From: Cristatella mucedo
Taxonomy: Eukaryota > Bryozoa > Phylactolaemata > Cristatellidae
Reading direction: 5' to 3'
Length of the DNA stretch: 64,000 nucleotides
NCBI GenBank assembly: GCA_009760855.2
Contig: WPIO01000150.1
Span: 726,001 to 790,000 of the forward strand
The stretch's first letter is position 1. Every line of letters starts with the position of its first letter. Under the pieces are notes generated by a model. The model saw nothing but the letters and a program-made list of their open reading frames with translations. It did not search any database and had not been told where the DNA came from. The position numbers and the translations under genes are program-made. This document shows positions 1-49,973 of this stretch, in pieces.

Positions 1-770
1 TTTACTCCGAGGAGCCTTAATGGAGGCACGAATCGGCACAATTTTTTCAGTAAAGAAGGCTGAAAACTCTTTGGCTGAGCCGTTAATATCTGGGGAGTCA
101 GACCTCTCAGCGTTGGCCCGTAAATTGTTTACTGTCTTGGGTCCGACTGGCAGGAATTCAGTTTTGAGGGGGAAAAGGAAGCCCTGGCTTTTTTAAGCTT
201 AATAATAATTAATAATAATTCACTTGATAAAGCGCCCTCAGAGAACTTAATCTCTCTCTCTCTCTAGGCGCTTTACATTTGCTGTAAAGTGAAATGCAAT
301 TGAATGGTAAGTAAAATCATGCTTGAAAAACAAACGAAATGAATAATATGGTTAGGGGTGACATGCACAGGGTCAGCAAGCAAATGTGGTTAGTGGCAGC
401 ATGCACAGTGTCAGCACGCATAAGCACATCAAAGACGAATCACAGGGACCCACTAAATGCTAAGCTTCCGGGTGTAAACTCGAAGGAAGTCTTTGAAATT
501 GACTAGATCTGCATCAGACCCCAGTTTCTTAAAACGACGTTCAAGCCTGCGCTTAACACTAATCTTAATCTTAATCTTAACACTTAATCTTTTGAAGTTT
601 TTTGTAAATTGAAAGGAATCTCCACGACTCTTTACATGGATAGAATGAACGGGAGCATGCTTGTCAAGAGCATTCCTGAGTGTCATGTTCACGGCATCAG
701 TGAGGGTATCGAGGCTGTCGGTCGAGTCTGGGTGCAGATCATGAAGATCTGCATCACAAACAGATTTCAA
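1..770 (-). mobile_element. LINE ORF2 linker fragment, interrupted by a family B tail
   Basis: The minus strand reads a CR1/L2-type linker between endonuclease and reverse transcriptase: ALDKHAPVHS and RRLERRFKKLGSDADLVNF at 770-468, continuing in 193-1 (DINGSAKEFSAFFTEKI). The two halves are split by the insertion at 201-460. The RT itself would lie left of the window. Confidence 0.75.
201..460 (-). mobile_element. family B LINE, short 3' end copy with target-site duplication
   Basis: 5'-truncated 260-bp insertion holding the family B 3' region, hairpin (about 229-274) and (ATT)n tail. It is flanked by identical 7-bp TAAGCTT at 194-200 and 461-467, a target-site duplication, and it splits the host LINE frame. 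Confidence 0.8.
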
Positions 771-955
771 AAATGTGTCTAGTTCAATAATTTTTCATAA
801 CGTCGCTGGACAAATTCGACATTACTCATTACCCACATCTTGCTGTGCATGTGGCTAGTCGGTTGAGCTTAGGCCAGCGCTAACCACCGAGCTTAGTGCT
901 TGACCTACTTCTTTTGACGATGTATGCTCTAACATTTATATTTGGTTGACAATAC

Positions 956-1010
956 AATGTTTTCAAACTGAATGACGATAAAGCTAACTTACTAGCTATG
1001 GGTAAACACG
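956..1010 (+). mobile_element. LINE reverse transcriptase scrap
   Basis: The plus strand reads FKLNDDKANLLAMGK, the segment after the YADD motif in the family A and B RTs of this window. The rest is missing. Confidence 0.5.
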
Positions 1011-1319
1011 GGATCACTTGGAAAATTAAAAAAATATCCCACGAACTGGGCTCGGTCAGGATATCTCGTGAAGCGTGTAGTTCTCGTGTACGTACGTATG
1101 TATCGTATGCATGCTCCTCTGATAAGCCACTGGTGAGCTGTTGGAAGCATCACGGGGAGAGGGGCCGGTGCACAGCACAGCTGCGGTCCGCCTGTGATGT
1201 GGCGTGGACAGAGGCCGGTAACCAGCTGGTGCACAGCTGGTAGATTCGCCATCAGAGTCGGCCTGTGCACAGCTGCTCGATTCATCCTCCTCGATTAATC
1301 ATCGGGGTCGATCAGGGGG

Positions 1320-1790
1320 GCCGAAGCTGTGGGAGAGGGGAGCTGGGCTGAGCTCCAGTGGGAGAGGGGAGCTGGGCTGAGCTCCAGTGGGAGAGGGGAG
1401 CTGGGCTGAGCTCCAGTGGGAGAGGGGAGCTGGGCTGAGCTCCAGTGGGAGAGGGGAGCTGGGCTGAGCTCCAGTGGGAGAGGGGAGCTGGGCTGAGCTC
1501 CAGTGGGAGAGAGGAGCTGGGCTGAGCTCCAGTGGGAGAGAGGAGCTGGGCTGAGCTCCAGTGGGAGAGGGGAGCTGGGCTGAGCTCCAGTGGGAGAGGG
1601 GAGCTGGGCTGAGCTCCAGTGGGAGAGGGGAGCTGGGCTGAGCTCCAGTGGTAGAGGGGAGCTGGGCAGTCCAGTGGTAGAGGGGAGCTGGGCAGTCCAG
1701 TGGGAGAGGGGAGCTGGGCAGTCCAGTGGTAGAGGGGAGCTGGGCAGTCCAGTGGTAGAGGGGAGCTGGGCAGTCCAGTAGGAGAGCAGG
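1320..1790 (+). repeat. GC-rich minisatellite, 29-bp then 26-bp units
   Basis: About eleven units of 29 bp (GGGAGAGGGGAGCTGGGCTG plus AGCTCCAGT) run to about 1655, followed by about five 26-bp units lacking 3 bp. All three minus-strand frames stay open because 29 is not a multiple of 3. The long Pro/Ser/Leu-rich frames are a by-product, not genes. Confidence 0.95.
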
Positions 1791-2107
1791 AGGGGCCGGA
1801 GGCAGCCGTGCACCCTTCGGCTCCGTGCGGCGCGGTAATACACTGTTGGTGTTGGGCATCGGCTGGCTCTCTGCTGTGCGAATCAAAACTACGAAGCCTA
1901 GGCGAGAAATCTAGGTGGCCTGTTCCAAAGTGATTCTTCAATAGACGACCACACCCACTCCATAGTTAAGTCTGCCTATTTTTAACTACACAACGTAGCG
2001 AAAATTTCGGCCTGCCAGACCGGGATACCAAATCAGCCGGTCCATGCAGCTGACATCTTTTCTCGTCTTCCGAAGCACACTACCTGCAGTACTTATGGCG
2101 TGTGTAA

Positions 2108-2462
2108 TAAGGCGATTTTAGCTGGTGCAAAACCCGGCAGCTTGGCTGGTGTATCGTGAGTGTTGCCACATTAGAGTACTACTCGCCGACATTCGCTCAC
2201 TCCTAATCAAGCAGCGAATTTACTTCAACGCTGTCACCCATTTTAAAGTCGCTTCATTCTCTTGCTACAATCTGCCAAACGGAACTATTTAATAAACAGG
2301 CTAGGCATTGTACCGCCTCATCTGTTGACTCAAGTCTTACGGCCACGTGTCACGAACAAACCGCAAACCCTTTGGAGCCCGTGTCTTTAGTTTGTGTGCT
2401 TCCCAAGAGTTGAGCTTACTCCCCAATGACGTCACGACGTCCTCTGACTTGATATTAAAAAT
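2108..2462 (+). mobile_element. degenerate family B LINE fragment
   Basis: Recognisable family B C-terminal order: LVQNSAARL-like start, a site matching the YLSDLLP block, then a match to the F-GDRAFS block, with many stops. Confidence 0.6.
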
Positions 2463-2539
2463 ACAACGAAATCCACTTGCAAAGCACACACAGAAAACCG
2501 TATCCACATGAGACGGAGATGTTGCATGTGTCGCCCTCG

Positions 2540-2690
2540 TAGGTTTAAGCCATCGACCTCGATCGTCAAAGGCCTAATCCTGAAACCTAATCGATATCTA
2601 CTGGAGATTCGCATACGTCGCATGACTGCTGAACGACCTCGACCTCGGTCGTCAAAGGCAAGTGCCTGACCGCTGTACCAAACTAGAGCG
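2540..2690 (-). mobile_element. two SINE1-like fragments
   Basis: On the minus strand, CCTTTGACGA-CGAGGTCGA occurs twice (about 2629-2680 and 2545-2580). It matches the SINE1 block CCTTTGAC-ACCAAGGTCGAG near 60.70 kb. Confidence 0.4.
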
Positions 2691-2699
2691 GACTTGACG

Positions 2700-4880
2700 T
2701 TAAAACAAAAAGGTAAAATCACAAAAAGGTAAAAGCATATGCTGGGTCGGTTTGAGTTGTGCTTTTTGTGCTCGTGCGTACTGATACTGCGCCGGATACG
2801 CATGTAAACGCACAGGTGCACGTCCCCCGGTCCTCTACCGGTGGACGGTGTAATGCAGAGCTGCAGTGCGGTTAAAACACAAGCGGCCACAACTGGGTGC
2901 CGAAAGCAACAGTTTATTGTGGGCCTGCTAGTAATGGTTACGTTCGCAGTGCGAACCGGACCGACGGAGTTAACAATGAGAACTCCCGAAGCCCGAGTAG
3001 AATTAGTTGCCCTACGCGTTAGGCGGCTCCCACCGGACCGACTGAGTAAACTGAGAGAGAACTCCCGAAGCCCGACTGCAACAACAAGCTACCCTACGCC
3101 TGCGTCGTCGCTAGCGATGGTCCCGACTACGAAGGCGGACCGCTACAGCACCCCAAGATCTGAACAGCTAACTGAGTAGCCCATAGAACACAATCGCGTA
3201 GTCGCTAAGTTGCAATTTACTGTTCGTCGCCTAGATTCGAGGCTCGTGCTCTCGAGGCATCGAGTTACACATCGACTACCGAAGCTGCAGCTCCGAACTC
3301 TATCAGTCGTCTCGTTTATACACTCTCTTCTCCTCCCTCTCCCTCTCTCTCTCTCTCTCTCCCTCCCTGTCTCTGCACTCCTGACCTTGAGCGTAGCAGC
3401 TACTTTGTCGGACCCCCCCCACTCTTGGTGTCCGTCCTCAAGCCTATTCGCTTTCGCCTGTAATTTATTTGATGACTTCTGCGCCAGCTTGCCATCCTTT
3501 CGCTCTCTGTCTAATGGAGTACAGTAATCGGTCCACATCCTGACCGTTCTTTGTCTGACCAAAGCTCCATTCTAACCTGAGCGGATTCCATCTCAGTCAG
3601 ACCGACACCTCAATCCGATCCCGGTTAACGAATGTGTCCCCTGCCCAATTCTACTTGGCTAATCCGCCTGCTACGAGTTGCTGAAGGTTCGCTAGTCAGA
3701 CCCACTAAGGCAAGGGCTAGTATCGCTGCTAAACTGAGAGCTGCCCCTAGTCCATATCTAACCACGTGGAGTTCGTGGAAAGCATATGCAATGCGCCCAG
3801 AAAGATATTTGGTTCACTGGGGATGCTATATAAGTGTGTAACCGGGTCCCAGGGGTCAGAGGCTAATTCCCGCCAAACTCCGCCATACTCCGGCCACGCT
3901 GCCGCTCGCAATGCCGCCGAGCTAGGGTAAGACGAGCGGCCGTCAGGTTAAACATCTTTATAACGCATGCGCCAACAACAACAGGTGAACTAAACAAGTC
4001 TACAGGGAGGGTCCTATACACAGTACACTACGGGGGGCGCAAGACGATGCAGCAAGCGCGAACAAACGTGTTAGTTGGGGGCAGTCGGCTTCTGCAGTCC
4101 TGTCGTTGTACCGAATCCGAATCCAACAGTACGAGCGTACGCCGTCCAAAACCCGGCTGGCTGAGTAACTGCTGGCTAGTCTGAATCGACAACTACCACG
4201 GTCGTAAGCTTCCACCGAAAGACGCGACAACACGGGGGTCACGAACACGCTACACGGGGAACGCGGAATAAAAACAAGTCAACAACGAGCGAGCTATCCA
4301 GCTCCGCTCGGGCCTTGGGTACTCGTTCCCTTGCGTGCGTGGCAGCATCGCCAGAGCACGCCTGCACGAATCCAGGTGCATAACTCGGCGAGACCGGGAG
4401 CTTCCAACACCACGACTTACTGGGCCAACTTCGCGTACCCAAGAGCCCCGGTGACCTCACGTCACCGCATACATCCGGCCGTGCCGTAGGTCCGATCGCG
4501 GCCTAGCCGGTGACCCTAACCCTCACTATAGCCATCCGGTCCCAGCCAACCGAACCCAGCCTGGGTACAAGTGCATTGTTTGCTATCATCATTATGGTTC
4601 AAATGAAACGGCCGCGATGACAACGAGCAATGATAGCATCACTTCTTGCAATCAATTTGCAGGCACACCCGACGTATCGAATAGAAGGCCCGCGATTTCC
4701 ACAGCGCCTGCTATTATTGGCAGGGCTTTCCCCACTACCCGAAGATCTTGGCCACTGTTTCCGCATGTGGCCTCCCTAAAGCCTGGTTTAGACGTCTTGC
4801 TTCCTACCTGCTTAAGTTCGGTTTGTAGAAGGTTCAGGCAGCAGTCTTGCTCCAAGCCTTGCTTCCTACTCACTCTGCCC
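2700..4880. other. unassigned GC-rich stretch
   Basis: No recognisable gene. It holds two imperfect ~70-bp copies (2956-3020 and 3038-3108), a CT microsatellite (about 3330-3362) and several short open frames on both strands without recognised domains. A TATATAA-like motif lies near 3828. It could be a decayed element; I cannot say which. Confidence 0.4.
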
Positions 4881-4889
4881 ACTGAGAAT

Positions 4890-5053
4890 GGGCCGTGATA
4901 GCACATGAGGTAAGGCTTTCTCGCTCTGCTCGACCAGATCGTGGGTTCGAATCCTTCGGTTGGAAGATTCTTCGTCGCCAACCGCAAGCGGTGGTGATAG
5001 CCGATAGGGTTGTTACGCCGCTAAAAAAATGAGGCTGTTAAATCAGCTAAGAT
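4890..5053 (+). mobile_element. SINE2, tRNA-derived
   Basis: Starts GCCGTGATAGCAC and has a B-box GTGGGTTCGAATCC (about 4941-4954). It ends in the shared SINE2 tail (CGCAAGCGGTGGTGATAGCC, then GAGGCTGTTAAATCAGCTA). Confidence 0.8.
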
Positions 5054-5054
5054 T

Positions 5055-5775
5055 TCGGTGTACGTGTTACTTCTGTAACTCACTTTTTGCTGGTCAATCG
5101 TCTTGTGCAATAGCGCACTTACAGCTGGTGCAAAGCTCTGCAGCTAGGCTTGTCTGTCGTGAGTGTGGCATTTGCCTCACCTCATCTCATCTCATCTCGA
5201 CGACCTGCACTGGCTCCAGCCAAGCACCGCATCGAATTCAAGCTTTTGTCACTCACTTACACGTCTCTTCATTCTTTGGCTCCAGCCTACCTATCAAATC
5301 TACACCAGGCTAAGTATCGTACCACCCGCATTTCGGAAGCTAACTGTTTACATATACCTCGTACAAACCTCAAATCCTTTGGAGACCGTGCCTTTAGTTT
5401 GTATGCTCCCAAAGCCCGGAACTCACTCCCGACTTCCGACACGACATCTCCTGACTTGTCCACGTTTAAAAAGAAACTAAAACTCACCTATTTATGACGG
5501 CATTTAGTGGGTCTCTGTGATTCGTCCTTTATGTGCTTGTACGTGCTGACATTGTGCATGCTGCCACTAACCATACTTGCATGCTGACCCTGTGCATGTC
5601 ACCCCTAATCATGTTATTCTTGTTGTTTATCGAGCATGCTACCACTAACCATTCGATCGTGCTTCCTTTGCAGCAAATGTAAAGCGCCTAGAAATAGATT
5701 GAGTCCTAAGAGGGAGCTTTATCAACTGTATTACTATCATTATTAGTATTATTTATTTATTTATTATTACATATT
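5055..5775 (+). mobile_element. family B LINE, 3' part
   Basis: The RT C-terminal region is split over frames (LVQSSAARLVCRE, then SFGDRAFSLYAPKA and KKKLKLTYL), followed by the family B 3' UTR, a hairpin near 5680-5720 and ATT-rich repeats. The 5' end is truncated. Confidence 0.85.
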
Positions 5776-5882
5776 TTATCATTTATTATCATTATTATTA
5801 TTAGAACTCGGTTTCCAGCAGCTTGTTATGAATCCGGCAGGCAGGCAAAGACAGACGAGACGCAGAGCAGAGCGCGTATCTT

Positions 5883-5883
<1 letters not shown>

Positions 5884-5920
<37 letters not shown>

Positions 5921-6042
5921 ACGTGTGAGTAGGCTAGGCAGCATTGCCCCGCCCCTCGTCTTAGAAGTGGTCGAGCGCTTGCTTATCCCACGACCACTCA
6001 CCAGGTGGGGGCTTCGAGCTCTGCTGCTGCTGCTGCTGCTGC
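5884..6042 (+). repeat. (AG)n and (TGC)n microsatellites
   Basis: (AG)n at about 5884-5918 and (CTG)n at about 6020-6042. Confidence 0.9.
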
Positions 6043-6195
6043 TATCGAGGCTCCGATACAAAAGAACCTGTTGTACCAGCTAACGTGTTGCACCGCTCAC
6101 ATGGCAGGTAGACTCCTTGAGCAAGTTTGTCTCGAGTGTTTACCTTGATATTTTGCACATTCGCGAACCGTAGGAGGAGAGATTAGCGGGTAGTC

Positions 6196-6201
6196 TTTAT
6201 T
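6196..6201 (-). promoter_or_regulatory. candidate polyadenylation signal AATAAA of the FRRS1-like gene
   Basis: AATAAA on the minus strand, about 345 nt after the stop at 6546. Assigned by motif and position only. Confidence 0.35.
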
Positions 6202-6545
6202 AGCCAAGCTGTAGCGGCAAAAGCAATGCAGCAATTCATCTAAGCGAACAAGGCCACTTAAATCCTGGCAGTCGAATAAGAAAAAGGCTATGACGATACC
6301 ACAAAAAGGCTGTTGCAAAACGAAAACAGAACGACATCCATTAACATGTGTGCCCCACTGCTCCTTCATTGCGCTGGTACACGTGAGTTCAGCACAAAAA
6401 CTGCCACCACTAGTAGTAGATCAGGAGACAGAATACATTTTTGGAAAAAACTGTAAAAAGTTAATAATATATGCAGACATGTATACATCAAAATGCAAGC
6501 ATGTGGTATAGCAATTTGACTATAAGTATAGAGACATTCCTGTCA

Positions 6546-45392
<38,847 letters not shown>

Positions 45393-45499
45393 GGAAAGTG
45401 ACAGGAAAAGGTCACGCTGCTGATGGTGCACCGGTGGACCTGTAAAGAGACCGAATTTTACCAAAAGCCAACCAGTAAGATACTACTCGACAGTAAAAT

Positions 45500-46260
45500 G
45501 CTTACTCCGTCATGCGGTCGAGAGCAGAGATAGTGCAAAACAGGTGTACAAGATTCGGCACCTGATTACCACGCTGGGCAGCAAGGGAATGCCAAGGTTG
45601 CCAAGGTAACAGTGGTGCTTATTCTAGGACAGCTGCTGCTATTTAGTGCAACATGGGGCACTTCGTCGTGACATCTGTTGTGTGATGGAAAACTGAATTG
45701 ACCCATGTACAATGTCAAACTAAACCAGATAAATAGCATTAAACCTGACAGGATCCACTCTACAGCTTACATCCACATGTCCAAACTAGGACTTATGAAG
45801 ACTCTTCACGGCCACTGAAACTACGATTGCCGTTCGCTTTTTATCAATGCCGGACAAACATTATTAGCTGAGCTTCGATTCGTAAATTTATCACACTTGG
45901 TGCATTCAGCATTGGATATTGCCTTTCATAGATTTCTAGCACCCGTGTAATCCAAGCACCTTAAAATCTTCTCACATGAAACTGCATATCCGGTTCCTAC
46001 CGAGCTCCTGCCTGTTTGAGGCATAACTAGAGCGGCACTACTTAAAGACTCCAGAGTACCTGTTAATCAAATAAGGATGCAGATGACAGCATGTAAAATG
46101 ATGCTTTAAATAGAAATGTATACCAGAGAAAGTTCAAAATGGCCTGCCTTTCTTTTTTCTGGGTAAAACTGTAAAATGGCTCAGAATACATTGCTAAATA
46201 GAGTACACTATTTTGCCCCAAAAAGCTCACATCTTCAGCATGCAGTATCAGATAAGCTCG
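45500..46260. other. 5' flank of the FRRS1-like gene, nothing recognised
   Basis: No clear promoter element or upstream exon could be picked out. No repeat family recognised. Confidence 0.35.
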
Positions 46261-46264
46261 CTAA

Positions 46265-46622
46265 GAGCGTTGGCGACAGAAGCTTTGACTCTGCAGGTCC
46301 TAGACTGTGAAACTCGCTTCCACAATTCTTACGCAGCGACAACTACTCTCCTACTGCTGACTATGGCTCATCCTTTCCAGCAGTCCTGAGCTGCTACTTC
46401 CATGCCACTCAATACCTCAACTGCTCTCCTGACTCTGCTATGCTTCCCACTTTCTCTTGCTTGCGTGAGCCGAAGTCTGTGAGCCGAAGTCTGTTGGCCA
46501 CCGAATGCATACCAAAAGCCGCTTAGGCTGTGAGTGCGCTACACAAAACTCTCCTGCGTAACACCCACATAGTCTTTGTGGCTTTGTGGAGTAACAGACG
46601 AAGATACATTACAATACATTAT
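46265..46622 (+). mobile_element. family A LINE 3' end
   Basis: GTTGGCGACAGAAGCTTTGA through CCTAGACTGTGAAACTCGCT to the terminal block near 46550-46610. A 14-bp tandem duplication (46465-46492) lies inside. Confidence 0.85.
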
Positions 46623-47256
46623 CACATGCCCGATACTCCATGAATGCTCCACACACACATAAAGACGCGTCCCATAGAGCTGCTACCCAACCTTCAACTA
46701 AAGTGTGAGCTGCTTTGTGAGCAGACTGCCACATGAAATTTGTCAAACAGAAAACAAAGATCTCTCTGGCTGCTCAGATGCAGTAGAAAGCTATAGAATT
46801 GTGATAGGGCTGCAGTGTTTTCTTTTTAGAAAGCTTGCCAGCAAGCGGCCATCATCAATTCAATGGATGCAACGCAGCAGTGCAACGGTCGAATTCGTTG
46901 AGGTGGTTGCAACTCCACGCTTAGTAGCAAGGGGCTATCCTTTTTGAGGGGTATCGGCTAGCAAGACGAAAGTGAGAGGTGAATATTATGTTGAACAGTA
47001 TGTAGCACTTGCTCCATTTTCTCCTGCAGGCTACTGACAGACTGCCTGCAACGCTCAACAGTCGAAGCCAAATCCACGAGGGCTCGTGGGTCCTCTGATG
47101 GCTGCTTTGAGGGAAAGTATTCTGCCTTTGATACAATAAGCTAGAGCCTATCAGAATGATTGCATATGCTACTATGGGAAGCCATTATATCTTAGCATGA
47201 GGTAAAACACCATCTAGCTACGTTCTGCTAGAACACACTCAAGAAGCAGAATTATA

Positions 47257-47545
47257 TTAATAATAATAATAATAATAATGCACTTGATAAAGCGCCCTCA
47301 GAGAACTCAATCTCTTTCTAGGCGCTTTACATTTGCTGCAAAGTGAAATGCAATTGAATGGTAAGTAAAATCATGCTTGAAAAACAAACAAAATGAATAA
47401 TACGGTTAGGGGTGACATGCACAGGGTCAGCATGCAAATGTGGTTAGTGGCAGCATGCACAGTGTCAGCACGCATAAGCACATCAAGGACGAATCACAGG
47501 AACCAATTAAATGCTGTCCTAAATAGGTGTGCTTTTAAGTTCCTT
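47257..47545 (-). mobile_element. family B LINE 3' tail
   Basis: Minus strand 3' UTR, hairpin (about 47290-47332) and ATT tail. Confidence 0.85.
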
Positions 47546-47607
47546 GATGAACATGAAGTAGCACTTGTGTAAGTTGCAGAAGAAGTGCCAAGTTGACAAA
47601 ACTGGAA

Positions 47608-47758
47608 GTACCTCTAACCATGTTATGCTTGTTGTCATTGAGCATGCTACCACTAACCATGCGATCGTGCTTCCCTTGCAGCAAATGTAAAGTGCCTAGA
47701 AAGAGATTGAGTTCTCTGAGGGCGCCTTTAAAATGCATTATTACTATTATTTTTAGCA
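47608..47758 (+). mobile_element. family B LINE 3' tail, opposite orientation
   Basis: ACCATGTTATGCTTGTTGTC, hairpin (about 47687-47730), ATT-like tail. Confidence 0.8.
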
Positions 47759-48304
47759 CTTGATTGGCCAAGAAATGTCCTATTCCCTTTTATAGTTCCA
47801 AGTATCGGCCACAGAATGTGACCCAGATCAGGCTTGTCGTCGACAATCAGTAGTGTATAGAAAGCTCTCATCGGCAACGATAATCTCGGGAAGGGTTATG
47901 CGACCACTATGGCAAGTGATAATAAATTCAGCTAAAGACAACAGGTCCCATCACCTGTTCAACCACGCCCACACAGAAGCCAACGCGTTCAGGCGTCTGC
48001 TGTTGCCCTAGACTCCAGCTTTGACAATCGAACAGACCCAAATAGCTAAATAATGCTGTAAAGTGAACGGATATTTTTAGACAGCCATTTAACCCACATA
48101 GCAGCACCACATCATCTGCAGCTGCTCTCCCGGATTCGTGGCAAGCATATACACAAATGCTTACCAGCCAGATCGATGCAATATACTTAAATACTATTGT
48201 TAAACGTTGCTTAGCTATTAGACTGCAATAACTTTTTGGCCATACGCTTATTCCATCGCATTTTGCAGTACTATAAATCAGCTTCTCCAATCTTTTGGGT
48301 TTGT

Positions 48305-49055
48305 TTAGATAAGGATACCACGTCTACGTTGGTCCATGCATTCGTGACATCCCGTCTCGACTACTGCAACTCACTGCTTACTGGCCTACCGGCAAGTGCG
48401 ATCAGGCGATTGCAGCTAGTGTAAAACTCCGCAGCTAGGCTTGTCTGTCGTGAGCATCGCAGTTGCCACATCACACCACTTCTCGCCGACCTGCACTGGC
48501 TACCAGTCAAGCAACGGATTGACTTCAAGGTTTTGTCACTAACTTTTAGGTCACTTCATTATTTGGGCTCCAGCCTATCTCTCAGATCTACTCCCTCACC
48601 AGGCCAAGCATCATACCACCCTCTTTTCGGAATCCAACAGTCTACAAATACCTCGTACAAATCTTACATCCTTTGGAGACCGTGCATTTAGTTTGTATGC
48701 TCCCAAAGCCTGGAACTCCCTCCCGATTTGCGTCAGAACATCCCCTGACCTGACCACATTTAAAAAGAACTTAAAAACACACCTATTTAGGACAGCATTA
48801 AGTGGGTCCCTGTGATTCGTCCTTCACGTGCTTATGCGTGCTCACACTGTGCATGCTGCCACTAACCACATTTGCATGCTGACCCTGTGCATGTCACCCC
48901 TAACCATGTTATTCATGTTGTTTGTTTATCAAGCATGATATTACTCACCATTCAATTGCATTTCCCTTTGCAGAAAATGTAAAGCACCTAGAAAGAGATT
49001 GAGTTCTCTGAGGGCGCTTTATCAAGTGCATTATTATTATTATTACTATTAATCA
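48305..49055 (+). mobile_element. family B LINE, 3' part with canonical tail
   Basis: Reads [20 protein letters not shown], then frame-shifted RSLHYLGSSLS-like and FGDRAFSLYAPKAWNSLP blocks, the 3' UTR, and the best tail in the window: AAAGCACC...GGGCGCTTT near 48980-49022, then TGCATTATTATT. Confidence 0.9.
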
Positions 49056-49324
49056 TTCACCTAATTTCTTCTCAATAAGAAACCATTAAAACGACAAAAC
49101 CTGATGTTCCTGATGCCCCTCACGATTGTACGTTACCTGATCTTATACGGTGGCATCCTATGCAACCCTCATTATTATAATTATTGTATTTCTTCTGTAA
49201 TAAAAAACATCTGGTATATGCTGACAAAAAAACTTTCCATAAAAAGTAGTGAATATAGATGAGATTTTTATTTGACTTTCACACATCCCAAAAGCCTATC
49301 AATGGGAGCTCAGGGTGTCCGTAG

Positions 49325-49575
49325 ACCCTAGGTTAAGAAACTCAGTCCCAAACTCTAGAACTCACTGCCAAAATGTGTAAGCAACGAAATCGGCTCCACA
49401 GCTGGCAACTCTGGCACATCCTTTTTAGCCGTCCTATGCAGCTATTTCATGCTACTCAGATTCCACGACTGCTGCCCTCCTGATTCAGCATTGCTTTTAG
49501 TTTTCTCTCTGCTGCATGATGAGATGGAGCTATGGTTGGCTACTGCATGAGCACCGACAGATGCAGTAATTCGGT
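49325..49575 (+). mobile_element. degenerate family A LINE fragment
   Basis: CTCTAGAACTCACTGCCAAA-like (LWNSLP region), TCTCTCTGCTGCATGATGAG and GGCTACTGCATGAGCACCGA follow the family A order. Confidence 0.55.
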
Positions 49576-49732
49576 AGCAGCCGAGTTCAAGTGCACTCCG
49601 AATGGAGACCGTGCAGGTGCACAAGTCTGTGCATGCATGATTGATGGTATGCATGATTAATGGGGGATACTTCATCTTAGTCAATTTCTCGGGTTACTGT
49701 CTATAGGTAGAATATTGAGACCCCCTGCACTC

Positions 49733-49796
49733 TCCTTGCCCTGCCCTGCCCTGCCTTACCTTGCCCTGCCCTACCTTGCCCTGCCCTGCCCTAACC
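49733..49796 (+). repeat. (CCCTG)n pentanucleotide repeat
   Basis: About twelve imperfect CCCTG/CCTTG/CCTTA units. Confidence 0.9.
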
Positions 49797-49973
49797 CCCA
49801 GGCTTGCTCACTTTAGGAAACCGTAGAAGAAATCAAGCTAATGGAACCCGAGTTATTGATGCTCACGAGGAACAGCTGTTAATATTAATTGCATATGCAG
49901 CTGATGCCGATAACAGTGTGCTCTATCCTACCTGCATTTTAACAAACTATAAGATCTAAATATATTCGAAATA

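Noticed and set aside
1295-1941. Three Pro/Ser/Leu-rich minus-strand frames of 180-210 residues
   Set aside because: Product of the 29-bp minisatellite in three frames; no start context or domain.
45393-45464. Upstream in-frame Met at 45464 as start of the FRRS1-like protein
   Set aside because: A TTTACAG acceptor at about 45440 places that Met in an intron, and the hydrophobic leader starts at 45392.
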